Assembly: GCF_030704535.1 (NCBI RefSeq)
Contig: NC_081810.1
Location: forward strand, 7,884,501 to 7,948,500
Direction of reading: 5' to 3'
Source of the DNA: Vitis vinifera
Taxonomy: Eukaryota > Streptophyta > Magnoliopsida > Vitales > Vitaceae
DNA length: 64,000 bases
Shown: one piece after another, positions 46,709 to 58,400 of the stretch
How positions within the stretch are numbered: the stretch's first letter is position 1
Layout of the letters: every line of letters starts with the position of its first letter
Made by a program: the position numbers and the translations under genes
Notes under the pieces: generated by a model
What the model was told of the DNA's origin: nothing
The model's input: only the letters and a program-made list of their open reading frames with translations
Databases searched by the model: none

Positions 46709-48330
46709 TTAGTTCGACATTCAAAGTCATCATGTCTATTTTCCATTTGGCATTCAGAGTCGTATTTTCATTTTGGCGTTCAGAGCCACATTCTCAGTTT
46801 TAGCACTCGGATCCAGCATTTGTTTTCAATTCAGCATTTAGAGTCATCATGTCACACTTTTCAGTTCCGGCGTTCAGAGCCATCATCGCTTCTCAGTATT
46901 GGCGATCAGAGCCACCATCGCTTCTCAGTTTCGACGTTCAAAGCCATCATCGCTTTTTAGTTTCGGCATTCAGAGTCACCATCGCTTCTCAGTTTCGGCG
47001 TTCAAAGTCACCATCGCTTCTCAGTTTTGGCGTTCAAAGCCATCATCGCTTTTCGGTTTTGGTGTTTAGGGCCATCATCGCTTCTCAGTTTTGGCGTTTA
47101 GATTCATCATCGCTTCTCAATTTTGGCGTTCAAAGCCATCATCACTTCTCAATTTTAGCATTCAGAGCCACCATCATTTCTTAATTTTGGCGTTCAGAAC
47201 TATCATCGCTTCTCAGTTCTGGCGTTCAGAGTCATTATCGCTTCTCAGTTTTGGCGTTCAGAGCCACCATCGCTTCTTAGTTTCGGCATTCAGAGCCATC
47301 ATTGCTTCTCAGTTCGGCGTTTAGAGCCATCATCATTTCTCAGTTTCAGCGTTCATGAGCCATCATCGCTTCTCAGTTTTGGCGTTTAAAGCCATCATCG
47401 CTTCTCAGTTCCGACGTTCAGAGTCATCGTTCACAGTTTTGCGTTCAGAGTCATCATCCATATTTCGACGTTCAGAGTTGCATCTTCAGTTTGACGTTCA
47501 GAGCTGTCGTTTGTTCTTAGTTCGACATTCAAAGTTGTCATCATCTCTCTACAGTAGGGCGTTTAGAGCCATCGTTCACATTCAGGCGTTTAGAAACATC
47601 ACCTCTCCACAGTTTGGCATTTAGAGTCGTCATCTTTCTTCCTTTTGGCGTTCAAAGTCATTTCTCCTCAGCCTTATCATTCAGAGTTGTTATCCCTGCA
47701 CAGTTTGGCGTTCAGAGTTATCATTCTATCATGATTGGGGATTCATCGCCACATTTTCGGCGTTTAAAGCGACATTCCTAGCATTTAAAGCCATCATTCA
47801 CAGTTTGGATTTTAGAGCCATCGTTCATTCCTAGAGTTTAGAGCCATCATATCTTCAATTTGGCATTTAGAGCCATTAGTTAGCCTATCATTCAAAGTCG
47901 CCATTTTCCTCTAGTTCGGCGTTCAGAGCCACATTACTAGCATTTGGAGTTGTCTTTTTCTTTTAGTTCAGTGTTTAGAGCCACATTGTTAGTATTTGGG
48001 ATTGTCATTTTCTTTTAGTTTAGCATTCAAGGTCGTTCTTACCATTTAGAGCCATTTCCATTAGTTTTAGATGTTTAGAGCCATGTCTTCAGTTTGGCAT
48101 TTCAGCCACCATCTTCTTCAATTTGGCGTTCAGAGCCGTGTCTTCGTTTTGGCATTCAGAACCATCGTCCAACTTAGTATTCGGTGCCACCATTTTTATT
48201 TAGTTTTGGCGTTCAGAGCTTTCGTGTGTACTCATTTAAGCATTTAGAGTCATCATCTTTCATCATTTTGGCATTCAGAGTCATTTCTCCTCAGCCTTGT
48301 CATTCAGAGTCATGACTCTTGACATTCATA
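46709..48330 (+). repeat. 32-bp minisatellite array
   Basis: About 1.6 kb, roughly 45-50 units. The typical unit reads GGCGTTCAGAGCCATCATCG followed by CTTCTCAGTTTT. Units are best preserved at 46865-47420 and drift toward shorter, more variable spacing at both ends. There are no unique spacers between units. Because 32 is not a multiple of 3, it yields repetitive open frames (SHHRFSV.., RAIIASQF..) that are not genes. Confidence 0.92.
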
Positions 48331-49925
48331 TTCACTGGTATTGCACATCTTACTTTCATGGTTTTGCATTCGTCCTTGATCTTTTCTAATCTCGTTACCT
48401 TGTGCTTATCGCTTATTCATTATGTTCTTTTAAACTTTCCCTTCCCCTGCATGTGACATGGTCCATTGAGTTCATGGCACATATCTTGACCATGTTGTTG
48501 GGCACCCCACACTTAGTGTCATCGTGTAGTTCACATAGGGCAGCGCCCTCTGGATGCATTTTTTCTTGTACTCGGAGGTGGTTCGACCATTACTCATCTT
48601 TAACATCGATTTTCAAGTCACTTTTGGAGAAATCTTAAGTAGAGTCTGGATCCCTAGTACGACCTTAGGAGCACTTTGAGAGCTACTTTCCTTTTAGGAA
48701 TTTGGAGCCTTGAGTGAGCTTGTGTTTTACTTATGTACCTTTCGGGGGTCTTTATTTGTTCTTCAGTAGAGTTCACTTCATTTCACTCACTTTTAACACT
48801 TTCTTTTCACTCCAGTGTTCATATTCCTTGCACTCGTGAACTTTATCGAAGATGAACATATTTGTAGACCCTAGGGAGACAAAAAAATGACTTTTTTTTT
48901 TCCTTTTTTTTTTTTCTTCTGACCACCTTGGAAGCGGGATGCTTTGGGCGGCCATGAGATGGAACTGGATGAGCTGGTTGTGGCGTCTAGACAAGACGGC
49001 TTGAAAGGAAAACTAGTAAGGAGTTTTTGGGTTTGGAGAGAAGAGACGTGAGGGGGAACATTGAGAAAATGGGAGCTTGAGGGGCAAACCAGAGGGAGAG
49101 ATAACCAAAGAGGGAGCTGGATGTTTGTTGGAAGCCGATTTTAGGTGATAGCTTGAAAAGAAATATGGGGAGTAGCAGAGAAGTGGGATTTTCTGGGAGA
49201 AAAATATGGAGAGTGGTGCAGGGTTTTTATGGCAATTGAACGAAAAAGGAAAAAGATGAGCAAAAGAGGTTGAGATGAGAGAACTGGGGAACTCTGTGGG
49301 GATTTTTTTTTAGAAAAAAAGGGACAGTTCACTTGAAGCAAAGGTAGCACGGATTGGGAGGACGCTCTCCATGTGAGGTTTCTATAATCTCCATATCCTT
49401 CATTTCTTTTACATTGTTATACTCTCATTTTTAGTCAATTCTCTCAGCATTATTTGTTGTTTGGGTACAATTACAAGAGATTCTATGACTTCTTGTTGAT
49501 CTGGGATTGATTGTAAATTTCAAATTGTTTTGTTCTCCTATGCCTTTCTATTTCAATCTGATTCAAATGTACATCTCTTTCTCAAATTTCTGCAATTTTT
49601 TTCGTCGAATTCCCGATTAAATCTCATCCATTTTTCTCTTATTTTCTTTTCACTTTTTTTTTTTTTTTTGATTCTCTATTCCAACAAGCAATAAACCATT
49701 CCCTGCTTCCATGAAGATCTAGGGTTTCTTCCACTTTGTCAGCTTCAAATCTGAACATTTTCGCCTCAAATTTCTGATTTTCGATGTTATTGATTCAATG
49801 CGTTGAGCAATGGCGTTGTGGTTCATCTAGGTTGCTTTGGGTGATTGACGCTTGTTTGTTGTCCTTTTTGTGATCTAGGATTATTTTGATTTTGTTCTAT
49901 GGATGAGAGATTCAATTTGGCTACG

Positions 49926-50066
49926 ATGAATATAGAGATAGTTGGCGATGTGGTGTCTTTGGACGCTGAATTGTTGTGCTGCCGGAAGTGTCGCCTTTTG
50001 CTCTCAAGTTGAACCTTAGGTTCTCCGAGGAGCTTTTTGATCAGTGGCTTTCGCTTCCTAAGATTA
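49926..50066 (+). pseudogene. Second copy of the PP2A B''-like exon, in the 3' LTR
   Basis: Same segment as 37600-37740. The second ATG has become ATA, and a single-base deletion in the codons for LLQLPEV breaks the frame here. The shared DNA continues beyond the exon copy, which in this LTR keeps about 35 bp (near 50096-50130) that the 5' LTR lacks. Confidence 0.6.
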
Positions 50067-50879
50067 ACCTTATGGGTTGGACGTACACTAGGATTGCATC
50101 TTGGCTACCTAGTAGTTAGAGTCAGCCTTGCCAATAAAGATAGAGTTGGTTTCTTATGATTCAATCCTAAGTTGAACTTAATGAGGCTGCATTTGATTTC
50201 TCTTTTGAATTTAATCAATTGCAATTGTTGAACTTGGAAACGTGTAGCTAATTCTCGAAGAAACTAAAATTGGTATTGATGGAAGTTTTGATGTTTGGTG
50301 GTCACTAGTGGTGACTAATTCATAGGGTTTGCATTTGATGGTGATAGTGATTCTAGTGGAGGTGGTAGAAAATTGGTGGCAGTTGGCTTATGCTGGTGGT
50401 AACAAGTTGATGGTGGGCCACTCATAAAATTCACATGCCTTTTTTCCCATCCATCTCCATGCCTACTTTTAAAAAATTTGTTTTCAAAAAAACTTGTTTT
50501 GACTCCACAATTTTTCATCTTTTAGGTTTTTTTTTTTTAAGTCCCAAATTTCATTTTTCAATAATTTTCCAAAGTTCCAAAATTATTTATTTATTCATTT
50601 ATTTTTAAAAAAAAATTCCACTTCCGAAATAATCTTCTAAAATCTGATTTTAAATTTAGTTTACAAAACTTTAATTCTCGAAATTCAATTCTCCAAAACT
50701 CCAATTTTTAAATTTAATTCTTCAAGATTCAATTCTCGAAATAATTTTCTAAGGTTCTAATTTTAAATTTAATTTTCTAAGATTCAAAATTTTAAATTTA
50801 ATTTTCTGAAAATCCCAACATTCCAAATTTAATTTTTTAAAATGTCACCTTCAAATAAGTTTTCAAATTCCAATTTCCT

Positions 50880-51751
50880 AATTTAATTTCTAATTTTCGA
50901 AATTCCAATTTTCACATTTATTTATTTAATCATTATTATTTTCGTTATTATTATTCTATTTATTTATTTATTTTTAAAATTTCATCTTTAAATAATTCTT
51001 CAAAATTCCGATTTCCAAATTTGATTCCCAATTTCCAAAATTTCAATTTTCACATTTATTTATTTAATCATTATTATTTTCGTTATTATTATTATTCTAT
51101 TTATTTGTTTTTTTTAATTCATCTTTAAATAATTATTCAAAATTTTGACTTCCAATTTCCAAAATTCCAATTTTCACGTTTATTTATTTAATCATTGTTA
51201 TCTTCATTATTATTATTATTTTATTTTTTTATTTGTTTATTTATTTTAAAATTTTATCTTTAAATAATTCTTCAAAATTCCGATTTTCAAATTTAATTTC
51301 AAATTTCTAAAATTCCAATTTTCACATTTATTTATTTAATCATTATTATTTTATTCATTTATTTTTAAAATTTCATCTTTAAATAATTCTTCAAAATTCC
51401 AATTTCTTAATTTAATTTCCAATTTCCAAAATTCCAATTTTTACATTTATTTATTTAATCATTATTATTTTCGTTATTATTATTATTCTATTTATTTATT
51501 TATTTTTAAAATTTTCATCTTTAAATAATTCTTCAAAATTCCGATTTCCAAATTTGATTCCCAATTTCTAAAATTCCAATTTTCACATTTATTTATTTAA
51601 TCATTATTATTTTCGTTATTATTATTATTCTATTTATTTATTTATTTTTAAAATTTTCATCTTTAAATAATTCTTCGAAATTTTGATTTCCAAATTTAAT
51701 TTCCAATCTCCAAAATTCCATTTTTCATATTTATTTATTTAATCATCATCA

Positions 51752-51792
<41 letters not shown>

Positions 51793-52100
51793 TTGTTATA
51801 TTATTATTATTTTATTTATTTATTTGTTTGTTTAAAATTCCATTTAAATAATTCTTCGAAATTCCAATTTCCAAATTTAATTCCCAATTTTCAAAATTCC
51901 AATTTTCACATTTATTTATTTAATCATTGTTATTTTTTTTATTATTATTATTCTATTTATTTATTTATTCTTAAAATTCCATTTTTAAATAATTCTTCAA
52001 AATTCCGATTTCCAAATTTAATTTCCAATTTCCAAAAGTCCAATTTTCGCATTTATTTATTTAGTTATTATTATTTTCATTACTATTATTTTATTTATTT
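50880..52100 (+). repeat. AT-rich tandem array (about 140 bp period) in the 3' LTR
   Basis: Nine anchor sites (about 50913, 51051, 51175, 51323, 51442, 51584, 51726, 51907, 52048) against twelve in the 5' LTR. An (ATT)n run of different length lies at about 51747-51791. Confidence 0.88.
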
Positions 52101-53159
52101 ATTTTAAAAAAATCCTCATTCATAAGTTTAATTTTCAAAACTTTAATTCTCAAATAATTTTCAAAAATCCAATTCTTAAATTTAATTCCCAAAACTCCAA
52201 TTCCTTAATTTAATTTTCAAAACCCCAATTCTCAAATAATTTTCAAAATTCCAATTTCTTTCAAATTTAATTTCCAAAGTTCCAATTCTTAAATTTAATT
52301 CACAAGACTCCAATTTCCAAATAATTTTCGAAACTCCAATTTTCAAATAAATTTCAAAAATCCAGTTTTTTTTTTTCTCGAATAGTTTTAATTCCACTCC
52401 AGTTTCCAGATATTTTTTAATTCTACAACCTTTCGTCATTTATTAAGGTTTTTAGGTTGTCAAAAATCTTGATTTTAATAAGTTTGCTGTCATTCTCATT
52501 TTGGTATGTACTTGTACAAAAAATTTTCGAATTTTTCATAATTTCGAAATAATGAAATTGTTGAAACCACTTCATGCAAGATAAATTGGGCTTTGGTAGG
52601 GGCCCTACATATGAGTTTTCTCTTTTGATTGTCGATTGCTATACTTAATGAATGTTGCTTGATCGTAGTCTTGCTCTTTGACATGCATATGATAATTTTA
52701 TACTTGAGCTAACATTGTTTCCATTATAGCGCACTATTATTTGCTGCTAAAGTACGATCTCATTCATATTTTGCTTATTTTGGTGCATGATTCACTTTAT
52801 TATTTGATTATTTCACAGGTATTAATTGATTTCCTTATCAATTGTCATATCTGTCTCACCTTATTTAGTAGAGACTTGTTTTTAGGGACTTAAAAGGATG
52901 TTACGGCTCACCACCGTACCTTCCCTATAAGTAACCTGACCTCGAACCCAGATTTAGTTTTTCATAGACTTGTTTTTTCTCTTTAGGAGTCATACTTACG
53001 GTTTTTCTTTCGTATTTTGTTTTTCCCTTAAAAAATAAAACAAAAATAAGTGGAGACCCCAAGTCTTTTTCTAAAAATCAAATTTTCACCAAATAAAATA
53101 AAAGCGAATTTCGCCATCAAGTGAGAACGCATCGAGCGAAATACAGGGTCCACAACAAG

Positions 53160-55426
53160 TCATTTTAAAGAGATTAAAAACACTTATTTGCAAAAAGTAA
53201 ACGTTTAATAAACATTAAAATATTACTTTTAAAAATCTAAAATATCACTTTATATTAATTTTTATAAAAAAAATGTCATTATTTTATTATATCAAGCAAT
53301 ATAAAAAATATTAGCATGAGAGATATTTTCTATTTGTTTATATTTAAACACTAAATAATTATTCTTAAAAGCATTTCTTATTACAATGTTGTGGTTCTTA
53401 ATATATTTAATGATTTAAATGAAATCACTAATTTATATTAAGAGTGTGTTTGTCAATGATTCTAAGAAGTGTTTTTATTTTTTAAGTATTAGAAATACTA
53501 CAAACGCTTCTCAGAATCACTATTAAACGCATTTTAAATTATTCTGAGTATAACATCGAAGTGTACTATTTTGTACTTGATGAAAAAACACCATCAATCA
53601 AGTAATGTTATATACACATTTTTAAGTCTCATTGTTTACAGTGGAATTTCATTTATTCATTTATTTATATGTTTGCACCAATGTCCCATTTGTTTTCAAT
53701 TTTTTTGCAATGAACTAGACCATGGTCATCATCTAAATTCTTTCTATAGGCTTGGTCACTTCGGCTTTCTTTACAAAGTGTTTTCGAAAATAATTATGAA
53801 AAATAATTTTAAGAATTTTTTAAAAAATAAATAAAAACAATTGAAAGATGTTATTTTGAATCATATTGTTTTCTGTTTTTAAGAATGGAAAGAGTGATTC
53901 ATTATTTTTTTTATTTTTCTTATTTTTTGTTTTGAAAAATAATTATCAAATAAGGCTTTGTTGCCCATTTGGATTATGATCTCCATGCAACCCCCTAGTC
54001 CCAAACCTCAATACCCTTTTTGGGATTGTTTTTAAAAATAATTTTCTATTATTGAACACAAAAAACTGTTTTTCAAACTCAAAAATATATTTGATAAATT
54101 TTTAACAAAATATAATTATTTTAAAATTTATTTTTAAAAAATATTTAGAAACATAAAAAAAACATTGAAAACATTTTAAGACTTTTGTTTTAAAAAATTC
54201 AAATAAGGGCTTATTTGGTATATGTTTTAAAAAACATTTAAAAATATTATTTTATAAATAGTTATAAAAATTCGTTTTATAATGTTTTGCAAAACAAAAG
54301 TTTGCTTAGAAATCTAAAATGTTTAACCTATTTTTAATGTTTTTATATTTAATGCTTTATTTTTAGTCATTCATTATAATTATTTTTCAAATCAGCTTTT
54401 AGAAAACAAATTGAAACAACTAAAAAAATATTTTCTAAGAAGACTATAACCTTGTTTGGTAACTATTTTAAAAAATAATTCTAAAAAACAATTTTTAAAC
54501 ATATTTTTTTTAAATTATTCTCTAATATTTCATAAAATAAATATCTATTTAAAAATTTAAAATGTTTTTAATATGTTTTGGATATTTAAAAGTAACTTTT
54601 ATATGTAAAACTTTGTTTTTAATCATTATTTGTATTTATATAATTATTTTTTATAAATCCCTTAAAAACAACACATTTGAAAACAACTAAAAAATATTAT
54701 CTAAAAACATCTTATTTTCTGTTTTTAAAAACAATTTTTTTTTTCTATTTTCTAATTATCAAACTATTTTCTTTAACTTATTTTAGAAAACAAAAAAATT
54801 GTTTTCTAAAATAGTTACCAAATAGGTCATCTATTTCCTATTCTCTGTTCTTAAAAACATTCCCAAAAACTGTTTTTTGAGAATAATTTTCAAAAACATT
54901 TCCAAACAGCCCTTAGGCTCCTCGAGCTGAATTTTAGCATTGATCAGACAAAAAAAAAAAAACCAAAGAAAAAAAAAAGAAAAAAGAAAAAAGGAAAAAA
55001 AAAAAAAAGCCCCTTAAATTGTTTGACTGTAAATTCAGAAAATAGTAAGCAACACTGGCAAGAGCCGTTGTTTTTCACTGATAAAATGAAATTAAATCAA
55101 CTGGGTAAACACATCAAGAAGTTCCTCTTGGTTCTGAGTTATTTTGAATGTTGCATGCATCATGTAGGGTATCTCTGTAATCTACTCAAACTCCTCAACT
55201 TTGGAGGATCGATCCAATAATCAAACTATAGTCAAAATGGGAATATAAATGGTACAAATCCAAAAGGGTTGTGTTTCCCTTGCTGCATCATGTTGTAAAG
55301 AGGGATGAAATCGAATCACAGAGGGAGGCTGGAGCTTTGAAAAAATATGCTAAATTCTGCAGGTGGCCTATCACGTTCTTGTGATAAAATCAGTGTATGC
55401 AAAACTGGAACAAGCTACCTGTTCAC
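53160..55426. other. AT-rich intergenic region between the Tat element and TIM22
   Basis: Dominated by short TTTTTAAAAA-type motifs and phrases such as GTTTGGTAACTATTTT and CCAAATAGG, typical of several overlapping, diverged MITEs. Poly-A tracts lie at 54950-55012. No gene seen. The part just left of 55427 presumably holds the TIM22 3' UTR. Confidence 0.45.
54449..54827. mobile_element. MITE-like inverted repeat
   Basis: The left end ACCTTGTTTGGTAACTATTT matches the reverse complement of the right end, ACCTATTTGGTAACTATTTT. The 379-bp AT-rich interior has no coding potential. No target duplication was confirmed. Confidence 0.6.
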
Positions 55427-58400
55427 TCAATCATGTCTATCCAAAAACTTCTCTATCAAGACTGAGAATGTTGCAAAGCCAGCACAACCAACACAAGCCG
55501 CTTTTGGACCGCCTAGAGACACATGAGAGTTAGAGATGTGAGTCAACATAACCATGGCAGCAAATAGAGATGTGAGTCATAACAATTATTAGTAAGAACA
55601 ACATCAGCAAAGACCAAAAGTCAACACGTTTTTCAATTGGGTAAAAAACTTGTCGTTTCATCTGTTTTGCAAATAGAAATGGCTTCCAGCCATCACTTGC
55701 TGGTCTCGGGGCTGGATGAAGGAGAATTACATGATCAGAATGACAGTTAAAACCATTAGGGATTCTGATTGCAGTTTCCACTTAGGTTCCATTTCTTTTC
55801 TTGTAACATGACATACAACATAAAAGCTCTTGCATTGGAACCTATTCTCCAAGATATAGGGTTCCACTAGAATTTCCTTTCATTGCAAAAACTTGAAAAC
55901 AAGTAAGAAATTGGTTTTTTTTTTCCCTTTGTTTTTTCCTCAAAATGAGGCACTTGATGCAAAATTGATTTGAAAAATAAATATTAAATTTCATCACTTT
56001 TTCTTAGTAGTCTCCCTGGAATTTAACAATGCTACAAAGTTCTTGAGCTTTAATCTTATTCTCAAATTACTCACAATCCCAAAAATCTCCACACAAAGAT
56101 ATCCTCTGTTCAACAACAGATCTTTTATTAATGCAATGCAGGAATGGAAGTGATTGATCATTGTAAATGCCATGGGAAATCAGATAGAAAAAAAAAATTC
56201 TTGGTACAATACCAGTGAGATTCCCCCCACCCACCAAAGACCCCCTTTTCAAAAAAAAATGTAAAATTACAGTTGCTCAAATCAGGAAAAAAAAAACAAA
56301 CAAACAAGCAAAACAAACAAAAAGAAAGCCAAAAAAAACCAAAAACGATCTTTGAAACCATATATCTTGAAAACCAGTACAAGGAGTTGGGGGGGAATGA
56401 CATGACAATAGAAGACTAGAAACAAAGATGCTTGGCTAGATATGCCAGGTTGAAGTTATTATTTGCCATATTTGAGGAACATGCAGACCACATAATCCGG
56501 CTGAAAATTGTATCCGGGACTTATGTTGAAGGAGAAAATTCAAGACCTAGCTTTTCGGCAAGAGGTTGATGATATGCTCATGAAATCAAGATCAACAGAT
56601 TAGTAGATGGGAGGAACCGAAGACAGCTGTTAAATGCTTATAGGAAAAAAAGAGAGAAACCTTTTGATCTCAAGCTCAATTGTTTTCTCACCCTTCATAA
56701 AGTGATGGCAAAAGTAATCATTTTCCACTTTTTTAGTTCAATTTGTAAAAATGAGTTTAACATTTCAAGATTTTACCCCTCTTCTCAGCACACAAAATTC
56801 CTTGGAGTGAAACAGTAAAACAAAATTGTGAGGAAACTCAGAACTTGAGAAAAATTCGCACAACGATGATGATGGTGAAGATATAATCTTCACATATGCA
56901 ATTGCCATAAGATTCAATGGAGAAAATAATTGATTAGACACATCTACCCCTGATTACAAAAACATTGCCATTGTGGAGACCATAATACAAGCCAAGAGCA
57001 CCTGGTTATTAACTTATGACTCAAGCAAATATGAAAGAATATCTTTATGAAAATTATCAGTGTCTTGTTCTACACATTTCATCAGATGACGTAGTAAGTT
57101 CCTTTTTTTCCATTACACTAAAGGCTCATAAAGTTATATATTTTTCCCTCTCTGTGTCTTTATTGAGTGATCAGTACGCATGACAAGTTCATCAAAATAA
57201 TTTCCACATGGACATATGGAAACCAGTGTTTTCTAATTAGTACAGTCATCCAACCCTCCCTCCAAATTCATCAGGTAGTGACGGGGTCCAACAAAAAGAG
57301 GGTACTATAGCATAAACACCAGAGTCACAAGGATCCAATTCACCCAGATTCAGAAGCAGGATGGTACACCTAATGTGCCAGGCATTGGCCCTTATCAGTC
57401 AGCTTTTTATCAAGATCTAGTTGGCTAGTAATCTAAGTTTCATGATCTCATGCCAGTGCAAAATATTTGCCAACTGAGTGATCAACTCATTAACCAATTA
57501 ATAAACATGAAAATGCTGTAATACTCTGATTTCCAAAGGCAACTATTTTGTACTTATGAAAAAATGCCTTACTGGTGAGGCCATGGACCCACCAAGCCTA
57601 CAGGCTCCACCCACCATTCCAACATCCTTTACTCTTGAGTTTTACTTTCTTACCCCTATTCCAAACTTGTATTGACATGGACATTACAAGCATTTTTTTT
57701 TTGGTGGGGGGTGTTAGGGCTTGTTGTCAATGCCAACAAAAGTAGGCAGCACCATTTTCTTAATGTAGTAGTACAGATAAGTTAAAAGTGAGCTGACACC
57801 TGTGGGAAGAGTGGAAGGTGTGGAGCAATTGACCTCATGGTTTGGACGCAGTGTAGGTAGCTTCCTGCTATAAACTTGGATTTTTCCATAAGGATGGCGT
57901 TTTTAAATTATCTTCAATACAGGACCCTGTTGTCAAAAAATTAAGAAAGGGCAGGCATGCTGAAAAAGGCAGCATCTGTCCAAAGGGGACAGATTTATGC
58001 TCCTAAAATGCAACCTTGCCAATCTACCCATCTACAATACATCCAGTTAGGTGTAGATTTTTTTTTTTTTCCTTTTAAAATTTTATTTATAGGCCCAAGG
58101 AAAGCATAGAACATGCTTGAAAAAATTCAGAGAAATTTCTTTTAGGAGGGCAGGCAGGTAATCATAAGCATTCATCTGGTTCAGTGAAAGAATTTGCTGT
58201 GATAAGCTAATGGTGTTTTGGGTATTGGAAGGCTTTCAGTCCTTAATAAAGCTTTACTCCTGAAATGATTGTGTATATTTCTAGTAAAAGAGATAGTTGA
58301 TGAACAAAGGTCACAACATGAAAGTATGAGGGGCCAGAGGAGGATTCGGCACTAAAAGAGATGTTGAAGGGCTTATCAGGTGAATCTCTGGAAAGCCATC

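Larger units (their letters stand above)
43882..48862 (+). other. Long non-coding 3' region of the Tat element
   Basis: About 5 kb between the end of integrase and the 3' LTR. It has no gag, envelope-like or host coding sequence that I recognise. It contains the two tandem-repeat families listed separately. Tat-lineage elements are known to carry hypervariable, repeat-rich DNA in this position. Confidence 0.7.
36535..53154 (+). mobile_element. Complete Tat-lineage Ty3/gypsy retrotransposon with giant LTRs
   Basis: A 16,620-bp element bounded by identical 5-bp target duplications, ACAAG, at 36530-36534 and 53155-53159. LTRs of 4772 and 4292 bp start TGTARACCC and end GGGTCCACA. The primer site lies 3 bp inside the 5' LTR. 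Pol decay products run from RT connection/RNase H through a second, archaeal-type RNase H to integrase. That second RNase H is the hallmark of the Tat lineage (Ogre and relatives). Gag, protease and the RT palm are missing. About 5 kb of non-coding, repeat-bearing DNA separates pol from the 3' LTR. No clear polypurine tract precedes 48863. The LTRs differ at roughly one in twelve bases in a 200-bp stretch compared by eye, so the insertion is old. Confidence 0.93.
48863..53154 (+). repeat. 3' LTR of the Tat element
   Basis: 4292 bp, colinear with the 5' LTR over its whole length. It is about 480 bp shorter, mainly because its AT-rich array has fewer units. Ends TGTAGACCC and GGGTCCACA are conserved. 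Confidence 0.92.

Noticed and set aside
46679..47624. Open frames encoding repetitive peptides (RAIIASQF.., SHHRFSV..)
   Set aside because: They arise from the 32-bp repeat, which cycles through all three frames; no start context, domain or codon bias supports a protein.
46709..48330. Regular 32-bp repeats that recall a CRISPR array
   Set aside because: Units are directly adjacent with no unique spacers, the host is a plant, and the array lies inside a retrotransposon; it is a minisatellite.
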